Counted from the stretch's first letter, positions 16,108-23,636 are shown. The stretch: DNA of 23,703 nucleotides from an uncultured Parabacteroides sp. (GCA_900552465.1 URZO01000070.1:1-23703), one strand, 5' to 3'. The notes: a model not told the origin generated them from the letters alone. Translations and numbers: made by a program.

Positions 16108-17332
16108 TATCCTCATCATACTTCTTATATATATAATGTATAATGAAGTTCCCGCCCAAACGATAGGAAATATGCCATCACAAGAACTGAATTTCCGGGA
16201 ATACCTGACACGTGTAGGCAAAAACAACCTTAATTACCTGGCCGAGCAACTCAATGTCGACATCGCACAGGCAGAAATCATCGCCCAGAAGGTTCTCCCC
16301 GACCCAGACCTGGAGTTCGAGGCGGCAGACGAAACGTTTTCCCTGGGTCTGGGTTATTCCCTGGAGCTCGGTAACAAACGCGGAGCCCGAGTGAAACTGG
16401 CGCGCAGCATGGCGGAATACGAGAAGCTGTCGCTCGAATATTATTTCCAGGAATTGAGGGCCGAGTCTGCCAACCTGTTCCTGGAAGCCATCCTGCAAAG
16501 GGAACTGTTGCATGTAAAAACAGACTCCTACGAATATATGCGGCAATTGAGCCAGTCGGACAGCCTGCGTTTTGCCCACGGGGAAATAACCGAGAATGAC
16601 GTGCGGCAGTCAAGGCTCGAAGCCTCGGCACTGCTTAATGAAGTCTATGAACAGGAGGCAGCCTATAAGTCCGCTTTAGCCGTGCTTAACCTATATATGG
16701 GATTGACGACCGACACGCTGACCGTACCGGCCGGGACGTGGGATCTGCTGGACAGGGAGTTCGATCTTTCCGCACTGATAAAAGAGGGGCTCGAGAAACG
16801 CATCGACCTGCTTGCCTCAGAGAAAGGAATCGAAATCAGTACAAATGAATACAAACTGACCCGTGCCGAACGCCGTCCGGATATCGGCCTGTCGCTTTCG
16901 TACGAGAGGGATTGGAACGGTTTCCTTCCCCCCTCCCGCTCCCTGACCGGCGGAGTCAGCATCCCGTTGAAGTTCTCCAACATCAACAAAGGAGCTGTAA
17001 AAGCGGCCAGGTTCCGCATCGAGCAATCGAATATCAGAAAAAGAGACTTAGCACTCCAAATTCGCACCGAAATCAGCCAGGCATGGTACAACTTTGAAGC
17101 CGAGAAGAAAAAAGCAAACCAGTACAAAACCGGAATGCTCGAAGAATCGCAGAAGGTCCTCGACGGTATGGTCTACAAATATAAACGCGGAGAATCCAGC
17201 ATCCTCGACGTATTGATCGCCCAGCGTACGCATAACGACGTGCGCGAGCAATATCTTGAAACGATGAAAGGATATGCCTCTGCGCTGGTTGAACTGGAAA
17301 AGGCTTGCGGCATATGGGATGTGGAGTTTTAA
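16094..17332 (+). CDS. TolC-family outer-membrane efflux channel (CzcC-like)
   Basis: A 412-residue outer-membrane factor. Residues 1-21 are a signal peptide ending VPA before Gln22. The rest is mostly long amphipathic helices in two repeats, each starting with an LxFREY or LSALIKEGL type helix, with the short beta segments expected of TolC-like proteins. It is shorter than drug-type TolC, as is common for CzcC-type channels. It completes the adaptor-pump-channel set with the two genes before it and overlaps the pump gene by 14 nt. Its stop codon lies inside a perfect 20-bp palindrome that may end the operon. Confidence 0.93.
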   Translation: MKRYNILIILLIYIMYNEVPAQTIGNMPSQELNFREYLTRVGKNNLNYLAEQLNVDIAQAEIIAQKVLPDPDLEFEAADETFSLGLGYSLELGNKRGARVKLARSMAEYEKLSLEYYFQELRAESANLFLEAILQRELLHVKTDSYEYMRQLSQSDSLRFAHGEITENDVRQSRLEASALLNEVYEQEAAYKSALAVLNLYMGLTTDTLTVPAGTWDLLDREFDLSALIKEGLEKRIDLLASEKGIEISTNEYKLTRAERRPDIGLSLSYERDWNGFLPPSRSLTGGVSIPLKFSNINKGAVKAARFRIEQSNIRKRDLALQIRTEISQAWYNFEAEKKKANQYKTGMLEESQKVLDGMVYKYKRGESSILDVLIAQRTHNDVREQYLETMKGYASALVELEKACGIWDVEF

Positions 17333-17340
17333 AACTCCAC
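17321..17340 (+). terminator. Palindrome over the CzcC-like stop codon, weak terminator candidate
   Basis: Bases 17321-17330 (GTGGAGTTTT) and 17331-17340 (AAAACTCCAC) are perfectly complementary. As RNA this gives an 8-bp GC-containing stem with a TTAA loop that contains part of the stop codon. The following sequence (CATTTCCTCC) has no T-run, so intrinsic termination would be inefficient. It might instead protect the 3' end of the long operon message. Confidence 0.35.
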
Positions 17341-17342
17341 CA

Positions 17343-17373
17343 TTTCCTCCTTCTGAGAAGTTTTATATCTTTG
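17343..17373 (+). promoter_or_regulatory. Promoter of the nucleotidyltransferase gene
   Basis: TTTC (17343-17346), 19 bp, then TATCTTTG (17366-17373). The -7 match is complete, the -33 matches three of four bases, and the spacing is optimal. The predicted start near 17379 gives a leader of about 15 nt. It shows that the next gene is transcribed separately from the mgtA-czc operon. Confidence 0.65.
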
Positions 17374-17393
17374 CACATCAAAAAATCAGACAA

Positions 17394-17978
17394 ATGGATA
17401 TATTAGAACTCGCAAAACAGAATCAGCAGACTGCATGGAAAGTATTGGAAGAAACAGGTATTATTCCGGCATGGGAACGTATCGGGGCAACGGTTCATCT
17501 GGTTGGCTCACTCAAATCCGGCCTGTTGGCGAAGAGTAAGGACATCGACATGCATATCTATACAGAGAAACTGGACGTGACAGAGAGTTTTTCTGTTATG
17601 CAGGAACTTGCCGGACGCCTGTCCTTAAAAGAAATCCAATACAAGAATCTGATCCAAACGGAAGAAGAATGCATCGAATGGCACGCGCTATATGAAGACA
17701 AGGATATGAATCTGTGGAAATTCGATCTGATCCATATCCGTAAAAATTCCAAATATGATGGCGTGGTGGAAAGGATGACCGCTGCCATCATAGACCGGCT
17801 TACTCCTGAGATCCGGAAAACAATACTGCAAATCAAATTTGATGTGCCGGATAATATAATGATTCCGGGTGTAGAAATATACCATGCCGTTTTCACGGGC
17901 GGTGTCCGCAATTACGAAGAACTTGAACAGTGGCGCAAAACCAATCCATTGATCGACAGTCTCGATTGGCTGCCGTAA
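17394..17978 (+). CDS. Nucleotidyltransferase-fold protein, stand-alone
   Basis: A 194-residue cytosolic protein with a DNA polymerase beta-like nucleotidyltransferase core: Gly38-Ser39 in LVGSLKSG, the metal-binding pair Asp50 and Asp52 in KDIDMHIY, and a third acidic residue Asp111 in KFDLIHIR. Together these give the GS-x-DxD-x-D pattern of an active enzyme. The remaining helices match no specific subfamily that I recognise, so the nucleotide and acceptor are unknown. The longer open frame from 17274 is rejected because it runs inside the CzcC-like gene and its promoter. The gene has its own promoter and starts the AT-richer accessory patch. Confidence 0.88.
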   Translation: MDILELAKQNQQTAWKVLEETGIIPAWERIGATVHLVGSLKSGLLAKSKDIDMHIYTEKLDVTESFSVMQELAGRLSLKEIQYKNLIQTEEECIEWHALYEDKDMNLWKFDLIHIRKNSKYDGVVERMTAAIIDRLTPEIRKTILQIKFDVPDNIMIPGVEIYHAVFTGGVRNYEELEQWRKTNPLIDSLDWLP

Positions 17979-18111
17979 TCAATAAAGATTAATGAGAAAA
18001 CCACTTTCATTTCCAATATGGCGTAGTTGTCAATCCATTGCTTGGCGGTATACCCTATAGTCTGCTTGATTATCTTATTGAGGTGACGGACGGTGATCTG
18101 ATTTTTTTTGC

Positions 18112-18119
18112 TACTTTTG
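18112..18119 (+). promoter_or_regulatory. -7 element before the orphan ART-like gene
   Basis: TACTTTTG fits TAnnTTTG and lies 38 bp before the ATG at 18158, which would give a leader of about 33 nt. No TTTG is seen at -33. The surrounding DNA is T-rich, so a chance match is possible. Confidence 0.35.
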
Positions 18120-18157
18120 TTTTCATATTCTTACAACTTTCTTTATATACAAAATTT

Positions 18158-18700
18158 ATGGTTGATAACTTCCAATACAGATTAACAAGAAATCAGAAGA
18201 TAGAAATAGCTCAAAATCTAATTGACATTTTACAAAAAGACGCAATGATAACCGAACAAACCCATAAATTCATCAGCAATTGGATTCTTACTTGTTCCGA
18301 TGAAAAAAGGAAAGCGTTTTTCGACGTGTGGGATATTGTCTTAAAAAACTATCTGCCAACAACAAGACCAATTTTATTTCGGGCTTGTGACAGGATCAGT
18401 AAAGACTATAAAATAGCAAGTTTTACCGGACGATTAGAATGTGCAAGAAGATTCAGTAAAGGCAAGGGTTCTTTGATTATATGCGACACGAAAGAAACGC
18501 TATTATGTGAAGAAGAATTTTATCAGCCTGGGGAATATGAGCATACATTTTATCCTCTTGTCAGTGTTTTAGAAAAAGCAAAAGCATCCGGAGGATGTGG
18601 ATTTCCCGAAAGAATTTTAAATAATTATATTGGTGAAGATGAATATATCATGAGAATCAATTTATGTAGCATGCACTGCTTCAGATGGATAAATAAATAA
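18158..18700 (+). CDS. Orphan protein with ADP-ribosyltransferase-like motifs
   Basis: A 180-residue hydrophilic, AT-rich reading frame with no match to a family I can name with confidence. In order it shows Arg75 in PILFRACD, Ser88-Phe-Thr90 in KIASFTGRLECARRFS with Ala96 and Phe99 spaced as in ART helices, a hydrophobic strand GSLIICDT (104-111), and Glu160-Asp-Glu162 in IGEDEYIMRI. That order, R then S(F)T then ExE, is the R-S-E core of ADP-ribosyltransferases. This is a motif reading, not a proven homology. The ATG at 18158 is the first ATG in the frame. The frame is open upstream to 17996, with only a TTG at 18038. The 179 bp before it (17979-18157) hold no other gene. Confidence 0.6.
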   Translation: MVDNFQYRLTRNQKIEIAQNLIDILQKDAMITEQTHKFISNWILTCSDEKRKAFFDVWDIVLKNYLPTTRPILFRACDRISKDYKIASFTGRLECARRFSKGKGSLIICDTKETLLCEEEFYQPGEYEHTFYPLVSVLEKAKASGGCGFPERILNNYIGEDEYIMRINLCSMHCFRWINK

Positions 18701-18706
18701 TGAAGG

Positions 18707-18724
18707 CTTCTTGCCGAAGTTTTT
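18707..18724 (+). terminator. Weak terminator candidate after the orphan gene
   Basis: A short CTTC (18707-18710) and GAAG (18716-18719) pair around TTGCC is followed directly by a run of five T (18720-18724). The stem is only 4 bp, so this is a weak candidate. Its position just after the stop at 18700 is the main support. Confidence 0.25.
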
Positions 18725-18742
18725 CTTAATTCACTTTATTCG

Positions 18743-18859
18743 CTAACATTTAAACGGAAAAACAGCTAATGCATCTACTATCTTTTTAATATGATGTTCT
18801 TTCTTATCTGCCAATTGCAGCAGAAGAGGTAACATCAATGTTTGAAAATCAGGTATCAT
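18743..18859 (-). pseudogene. Truncated Mrr-type restriction protein (N-terminal winged-helix remnant)
   Basis: On the minus strand an ATG at 18857-18859 opens 38 codons ending in TAG at 18743. Residues 1-32 begin MIPDFQTLMLPLLLQLADKK and continue EHHIKKIVDALA. This is the start of the Mrr N-terminal winged-helix domain, which in intact proteins begins with a P-x-[FY]-x-x-[LF]-M-x-P-L-L pattern and a GKEH(S)-type turn. Similarity stops after DALA, and the last residues VFPFKC look like a new junction. The nuclease domain is absent. Full-length Mrr proteins are about 300 residues. It ends 43 bp from the orphan gene's stop, so the rearrangement breakpoint is near 18760. Confidence 0.6.
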
Positions 18860-18893
18860 AATCTCACAATCTAATCTACGTATTTACAACCGA

Positions 18894-18921
18894 TTATTAC
18901 TCAATATTTTGCAAGTAATAA
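18894..18921. repeat. Small inverted repeat upstream of the mrr remnant
   Basis: TTATTACT (18894-18901) and AGTAATAA (18914-18921) are perfect 8-bp complements with a 12-bp spacer. They lie 35 bp upstream of the mrr remnant start, where an operator of the former gene would be. Apart from this and the terminator at 18986-19020, the gap between 18860 and 19066 shows only short open frames (under 30 codons) that I do not recognise. Confidence 0.3.
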
Positions 18922-18985
18922 GTCTGAACTATGGCCGTAATCTTTAAGGAATCATTGAAAGCAGAGTTCATCAGGAATACAAACA

Positions 18986-19020
18986 ATAAAAAACTGACTC
19001 GGATTTCAATCTGAGTCAGT
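18986..19020 (-). terminator. Intrinsic terminator of the emr-like export operon
   Basis: On the minus strand the stem ACTGACTC (19020-19013) pairs with GAGTCAGT (19000-18993), extended inward by a G-U pair and three more base pairs around a 4-nt loop. It is followed directly by TTTTTTATTG. It begins 47 bp after the stop of the MFS gene at 19067. Stem, loop and T-run all fit rho-independent termination. Confidence 0.85.
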
Positions 19021-19066
19021 CTCATCTTTGATGTAGCACGCTACAAGGAGCAGGAATTACAGTCTC

Positions 19067-20692
19067 TTACTTCCTTCTTGCAAGATACTCGATGGCATAA
19101 ACCGGCCAGCGGGGAACTTTTCGGATATTTGTACGGACTGCAGGAATGTCGCACAGCAGGAAGAGGGCTGCAAGAGCTAAGGCGAACCAGATAACATAGC
19201 CGTATACCTGTTTCATTGCCACCATCATCATGGAGTGCAGGAAGTCGTGCCCAACGTACTCGCTGAAGTTAAAGTGCGCTATATCCAAGTGAGTGAGAGT
19301 AAGTTGCTGTCCGTAACTCATCATATTATCGTTCATAAAGTGCGAGAAGATGGTGGTATAAATGCCATAACCTGCCGCTCCTGCCAGATACATATGGAGG
19401 ATATTGAACACGAACAGGCCCATGAAAAACTGTTCAAGGCTGGGCACTGATTCGTCTAAAGCCCACATCAATGTGGGGGCAAGTATGGCATAAGCAAATC
19501 CCCGCAAGAATATGGCAAGGCGATACTGCTCGATATTGACATTCATGTCCAGCGTAAAATACATCAACATACCATAGAACGCAATGCAGATGAAAGCTAT
19601 ACCGAAGAGTTTCCATACCTTCCACTTTTTTACTTTTAGCCAAAAGAGGTCAAGCAAGATGCCAACGTACATACCGGGAAGCGCCCACATATACTGCGCC
19701 TCTTTGGTCAGCTCCTCCAGTCGGATGACTTCGCTGTAAAGTATCTCTTCCATTGTGTGTTCAGCACCGAAAGCAAGTTCGGCAAAGAAGGTAACGATGA
19801 GAATGGGAACAACGTTGCGACGTGTGAAAAGACTGAGTTCGACGTAAGGGTAACGGTAATAGCGAAGGCGGTAGAGCACAATGCCGGAAAGTACAATGGC
19901 CGTACCGAGCAGAAGGCGCATGCGGAGCGCGTCGAACCACATGAAATAGTCACCATACACCACGATGTAAGATACCACGAGCATCAGTCCACAGATGAAC
20001 AACGCTCCCTGAAAGTCAATCCCTTTGAGTGACAGGCGCTGGGGCATGGGACAGAACGGGCGGCAGAAGATGACTTGCGTAAGCAGTACGAACAGCATGG
20101 TGCCGATAGTAAAGACGTGCATCATCTGCCAAGTGAAATGATGACCGAACCAAGCAGCAAGCCATCCGCTGCCCTCTATAGCGGTGAGCAGGATGATGTG
20201 GAGCACGGGAAAGAAGACGGCAAAATCGCGTCGGGGGGTAATCCAAAGCTGGATGTTGCTCATACACTCGAACGTGCCTTGTATCTTGGCCATTCCGGCA
20301 ATGAAGCACACCACCGTGAGTACAGGTATCGACTGGCAATACATTGTCAGCATGTTGCATACGCCAAGGACAATGGCGGAACCGCAAAGCAACTGCCGGT
20401 TGGTGAAACGGAACTTCATGCGGAAGAGCATAGGGAAATACACAGCCATGCCCGCAAGGGTGGCATAAAGCAGGAAGAGTACGTCCTCAATCATGAAGTT
20501 GGTGGTGCCACGGATGCCATCCAGTGCACCGAGGTAGATGCCTCCGCTGAACTGAAAGCAAAGGGCGGTCAGCACGTACAGCCAGGGCTGGATACGGCGA
20601 GGCACCCACTCCTTCATCATCGGCATGGAAAAGCCCATGTTGGGGGGAGGACCACCGGCACTCTTCATAAAGAATTCTGTTAATTGTCCCAT
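19067..20692 (-). CDS. MFS drug exporter subunit, EmrB-like (DHA2 type)
   Basis: A 541-residue inner-membrane transporter with about 14 hydrophobic segments, the length and topology of DHA2/EmrB proton antiporters. The canonical EmrB motifs are weak, as in Bacteroidota members whose first helices read like QPWLYVLTALCFQFSGGIYLGAL. The start ATG (20690-20692) follows the stop of the adaptor gene by 6 nt and has AAGGAG 9 nt upstream, an unusually good ribosome binding site for this group. It is the last gene of a tolC-emrA-emrB order, which predicts a pump spanning both membranes. Likely substrates are hydrophobic drugs, bile acids or fatty acids; none can be named from sequence. Confidence 0.9.
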   Translation of the reverse strand: MGQLTEFFMKSAGGPPPNMGFSMPMMKEWVPRRIQPWLYVLTALCFQFSGGIYLGALDGIRGTTNFMIEDVLFLLYATLAGMAVYFPMLFRMKFRFTNRQLLCGSAIVLGVCNMLTMYCQSIPVLTVVCFIAGMAKIQGTFECMSNIQLWITPRRDFAVFFPVLHIILLTAIEGSGWLAAWFGHHFTWQMMHVFTIGTMLFVLLTQVIFCRPFCPMPQRLSLKGIDFQGALFICGLMLVVSYIVVYGDYFMWFDALRMRLLLGTAIVLSGIVLYRLRYYRYPYVELSLFTRRNVVPILIVTFFAELAFGAEHTMEEILYSEVIRLEELTKEAQYMWALPGMYVGILLDLFWLKVKKWKVWKLFGIAFICIAFYGMLMYFTLDMNVNIEQYRLAIFLRGFAYAILAPTLMWALDESVPSLEQFFMGLFVFNILHMYLAGAAGYGIYTTIFSHFMNDNMMSYGQQLTLTHLDIAHFNFSEYVGHDFLHSMMMVAMKQVYGYVIWFALALAALFLLCDIPAVRTNIRKVPRWPVYAIEYLARRK

Positions 20693-20698
20693 TACGCA

Positions 20699-21727
20699 TT
20701 ACTCCTTAACGATACATTCCACATTATAACCGCCCTTTAGCTTGGCAACATCACTGTTCGTGTCGAGCTTGATGCGCACGGTAACACGCTGTTCAACCTT
20801 CACAAAATTGCCGGTGGCATTGTCGATGGGAATGAGTGAGAAGGCACTGCCGGTAGCATCGGAGATGCATTCCACCGTACCCGTATATTCCACACCCGGA
20901 ACGGCATCAGCTGTTATCTCCACCTTATTGCCCACATTGATGTGAGGCAACTGGCTTTCCTTGTAGTTCGCCTCAATCCAACGTTCATCCTTGTCAACGA
21001 TACTCACCAGTGTCTGCCCCGGATTGACAAGCTGTCCTGCATGAATGTCCTTCGTGCCGACAGTACCGTCGCAGGTGGCAATAATGTAGCAATAAGAAAG
21101 ATTAAGGCGGGCGAGGTCGACAGCACGACGAGCCAGTTCTATGCCCTGCTCCGAAGCAGAAAGATGATGTCCCTGCTCGGCTACAACAGCCGACTGCATC
21201 TGGCGTGAACGAACCGCCTGTTCATAGGCTGCCTTGGCACTCAGATAACCCGTATGTACTTTATCATACTGTTGTTGGGTGACGGCATCTTGGCTGAGGA
21301 GGTTCTTGAAACGGTTATCCTCACGCATGGCATTCTCCATCTGCGCACGTGCCGATTCGATGCCTGCCTCGGTAACGGTCATGCTTGTCTTGGTGGTAAC
21401 GATGCTGCTTGCCGTTCCCTTCGAGCCCTGTTCGGCACGGATAAGGTCTGTTTCGGCTTGAGCCAGCCGCAAGCGAAATTCAGCATCCTCAATGATGACG
21501 AGTGTGTCCCCCTTTTTTACCTGCTGAAAATCGGTAAAGCGTACTTCACGGATGAAGCCTTGTACACGGCTGCTTTGAGGCACGACATTCTGACGAACAC
21601 GGGCATTGTCGGTAAATTCTCCACTGCCGAAGTGTATGAACTGACTTGCCACATAAACAGCTCCGCTCAAAAGGCAAAGCACGATGAGCGCATTATATAT
21701 ATAAGTGCATATTTTGTTCTTTTCCAT
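20699..21727 (-). CDS. HlyD/EmrA-family efflux adaptor
   Basis: A 342-residue membrane-fusion protein. One N-terminal TM helix (about residues 10-28) anchors it in the inner membrane with no lipobox, which is the EmrA pattern and unlike the lipoprotein adaptor of the czc set. Strand-rich lipoyl halves (about 40-80, including SRVQGFIREVRF, and about 212-240, including GTVGTKDIHAGQLVNPGQ) flank a long helical hairpin rich in Ala, Glu and Gln (about 85-205). A barrel domain with ERWIEANYKESQL follows. It starts 2 nt after the TolC-type gene's stop and ends 6 nt before the MFS gene. Confidence 0.93.
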   Translation of the reverse strand: MEKNKICTYIYNALIVLCLLSGAVYVASQFIHFGSGEFTDNARVRQNVVPQSSRVQGFIREVRFTDFQQVKKGDTLVIIEDAEFRLRLAQAETDLIRAEQGSKGTASSIVTTKTSMTVTEAGIESARAQMENAMREDNRFKNLLSQDAVTQQQYDKVHTGYLSAKAAYEQAVRSRQMQSAVVAEQGHHLSASEQGIELARRAVDLARLNLSYCYIIATCDGTVGTKDIHAGQLVNPGQTLVSIVDKDERWIEANYKESQLPHINVGNKVEITADAVPGVEYTGTVECISDATGSAFSLIPIDNATGNFVKVEQRVTVRIKLDTNSDVAKLKGGYNVECIVKE

Positions 21728-21729
21728 TA

Positions 21730-23124
21730 TTATAAAGTATTTGTTACGTATTTGAGTTTATAGAAATTATAAAGCATACCGATGCGGGCATTGACCAGCG
21801 CCATTTCGGCAGAGAGTTTCATGTTAGAGGCATCAACCATATCAGTAAGGAGCGCAAGGTCATTCTGATAACGATTTTGCACCACGGAGTAGTTCTGATT
21901 GGCAAGTTCCACCTGCTTCTGCTGCGTCTTCACCTCGGTGTAGGATGTCAGAAGGTTGGTGTAGCTTGCCTGTACACCATTATCCACTCCCTCATGCGCC
22001 AAGGCGAGTGCTTCCTGCGACTGCTGATGCTCTATACGCGCCTTGCGGATGTGGTGTTTGTTCTTCCAAAGATTGCCAAGTTTGAATTTTACGCCTATCC
22101 CGACGAACCACACGTTTACATTGCAATCTTTCGGGATGAGGTCTTGCGTATATGGACCAAAGAACTGATTCTCTGCCACAACAGCTACCGAAGGCAATGA
22201 TTCCGCTTTTGCCTGCTTCACATTCTGCTCCGCAAAATTTGTGGCAACTGCTGCCTGACGGATGCCAAGGTTGTTGTCCGCTGCTGTCTGCTGCCATATA
22301 TCTTGAGCAGCGATTGCCGAGATTGCATTTATTTCTGTATCAAGTTCATTCTTATCGGGTACTATAACCGTCTGCTTCGGTAAATGAAGTGTTGTAACCA
22401 GCTGATAGTTGATGACAGTGGAAGCATCGGTGAGCTTCGTCAACGTGAGTTCAAGCCCCTGCAACTGAAGTTCATAGCGAGTGATGTCGTTCTGCAAGAC
22501 GGTGCCTTGCTCACGGCGGGCTTTCATTTGCTCAATCTCCTTCTGCGTCAGTACGATATTCTGGCGAACCACTTCTATCTGATTGTTCAGCTTGCAGAGG
22601 TCAAGGTAGTAACCCGTCAACAAGAAGCGTACCTCCTGGCGGTTCTTTTCGACATCGAGTTCTGCCATTTCCTTGCCCAGTTCCGCCATGCGGATACCCG
22701 AACGGATAGCACCACCCGCATATACGACCTGCGACACTTGAGCCGTAAAACTGTTTCCCCAATGGGGAGTGTCCTGTTTGCCGTTTGCCACGGGAACAGC
22801 TCCCACACCCGGCACGATATAATCAGTCGTCCCATTGGTCGAAAAACCTCGCGACAGCATGAATGCATTGCCCGTATAACTGCCCTGAAGACTCAAATCC
22901 ACACTCGGCAGCAAAGCCGATTTGGCTGCTGCCACCCCTTCATCGGCTGCCCGCAAAGCCACCTCACTCACTCTCACCTTTTGACTCTGCTGGTCAGTAA
23001 GGCTGTAAAGTGTTGTGAGTGTCATTGACTGCACAGCCCTATCTTGCGCACATATAGGCACAAAAAAAGCCCCTTCGGCCATCAGAGCAACAGCCAAAGC
23101 AGAATAAGCCATAAGTTTGTTCAT
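21730..23124 (-). CDS. TolC-family outer-membrane channel of the emr-like operon
   Basis: A 464-residue outer-membrane factor with a signal peptide ending ICA before Gln27. Two repeats of long amphipathic helices with Ala- and Gln-rich heptads follow, for example AKSALLPSVDLSLQGSY near 70-86, the usual junction of helix and first beta strand. Being about 50 residues longer than the CzcC-like protein, it is closer to drug-type TolC. It is the first gene of the operon; the adaptor starts 2 nt after its stop. Its promoter is unclear: the best minus-strand TAnnTTTG match (TAAGTTTG, 23377-23384) is over 250 bp upstream. Confidence 0.93.
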   Translation of the reverse strand: MNKLMAYSALAVALMAEGAFFVPICAQDRAVQSMTLTTLYSLTDQQSQKVRVSEVALRAADEGVAAAKSALLPSVDLSLQGSYTGNAFMLSRGFSTNGTTDYIVPGVGAVPVANGKQDTPHWGNSFTAQVSQVVYAGGAIRSGIRMAELGKEMAELDVEKNRQEVRFLLTGYYLDLCKLNNQIEVVRQNIVLTQKEIEQMKARREQGTVLQNDITRYELQLQGLELTLTKLTDASTVINYQLVTTLHLPKQTVIVPDKNELDTEINAISAIAAQDIWQQTAADNNLGIRQAAVATNFAEQNVKQAKAESLPSVAVVAENQFFGPYTQDLIPKDCNVNVWFVGIGVKFKLGNLWKNKHHIRKARIEHQQSQEALALAHEGVDNGVQASYTNLLTSYTEVKTQQKQVELANQNYSVVQNRYQNDLALLTDMVDASNMKLSAEMALVNARIGMLYNFYKLKYVTNTL

Positions 23125-23147
23125 GAAATAAAAATAGATGTATTATT

Positions 23148-23209
23148 GTTCATTATTTTTCCTTTAACCATTAACCTTTGTCATTCCCTTGGAAATACTA
23201 ATAATGAAC
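23148..23209. repeat. Inverted repeat upstream of the tolC-emrA-emrB-like operon
   Basis: GTTCATTATT (23148-23157) and AATAATGAAC (23200-23209) are perfect 10-bp complements separated by 42 bp. The interval also holds a direct TTAACC repeat. They sit 24 to 85 bp before the TolC-type start codon, where a repressor or activator of the export operon could bind. The remainder of the gap to 23431 shows one distant -7-like element and no gene; the plus-strand open frame there overlaps the TolC gene and looks non-coding. Confidence 0.35.
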
Positions 23210-23431
23210 TTAAGAGTCCGGGCAGCAACATCTGCCACAATGCTCTACAAACAGTCTCATCAGGGAATATAAAAAGATGAGAACCGAATATCAAGCACTA
23301 TTGATTGAGAAATCCGGCGCGAATTTACAAATAAAAATTCAAAATAGGGTTGAGAAAGTCGGAATAATTATACATGCAAACTTAAATAGGAATAGGATGT
23401 ATCAATATAATTTCCTGTAACAATTGTGTAC

Positions 23432-23627
23432 TGCCCCCCAAAGTTAGACGTTAAAAAATAACGTTATAAATACTCTAAATAATGAGCTCGGACATGAAAG
23501 CGAGTCATCAACTCAATCATGCTCACTCCTGATTCATGAAGTCGAATGATTTCTTGCTTTTCCTCTAATGTGTGATGTCTTAACATAAATAAACCCTAAA
23601 ATTTTTTTGTCTAACTTTTAGGGTTCA
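23432..23627 (-). mobile_element. Internally deleted IS3-type insertion sequence (MITE-like, 196 bp)
   Basis: The two ends are imperfect terminal inverted repeats: TGCCCCCCAAAGTTAGAC from 23432, and on the other strand TGAACCCTAAAAGTTAGAC from 23627. Both end in the same AAAGTTAGAC core. Between them lies only the beginning of an orfA gene on the minus strand, so most of orfA and all of orfB are missing. Flanking bases (TAC on the left, CTT on the right) show no target duplication. The element cannot encode its own transposase but might be moved by a full copy elsewhere. Confidence 0.7.
23464..23586 (-). pseudogene. Truncated transposase orfA (helix-turn-helix part)
   Basis: Forty codons starting with an ATG at 23584-23586. 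The beginning, MLRHHTLEEKQEIIRLHESG followed by VSMIELMTRFHV, is the first helix-turn-helix of an IS3-family OrfA. The reading then runs into unrelated codons (RAHYLEYL) and stops at 23464. The expected second half with the leucine zipper and the frameshift region to orfB is absent, so this is a deletion derivative. Confidence 0.7.
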
Positions 23628-23636
23628 CTTCAAAAG

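Noticed and set aside
17274..17393. N-terminal extension of the nucleotidyltransferase
   Set aside because: It would overlap the CzcC-like gene, the palindrome and a near-perfect promoter whose start site lies inside the extension.
18866..18873. Single TCTAAT upstream of the mrr remnant as another member of the mgtC-mgtA regulon
   Set aside because: There is no second box at 11 bp and no -7 element at the right distance; one hexamer is expected by chance in AT-rich DNA.
18929..19012. Small plus-strand frame of 27 codons starting MAVIFKESLK
   Set aside because: It runs into the terminator hairpin of the opposite operon, lacks a promoter or recognisable similarity, and is within chance length.
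23044..23280. Plus-strand 78-codon open frame upstream of the TolC-type gene
   Set aside because: It overlaps the signal-peptide region of the real gene on the other strand and the upstream inverted repeat; no protein-like features.
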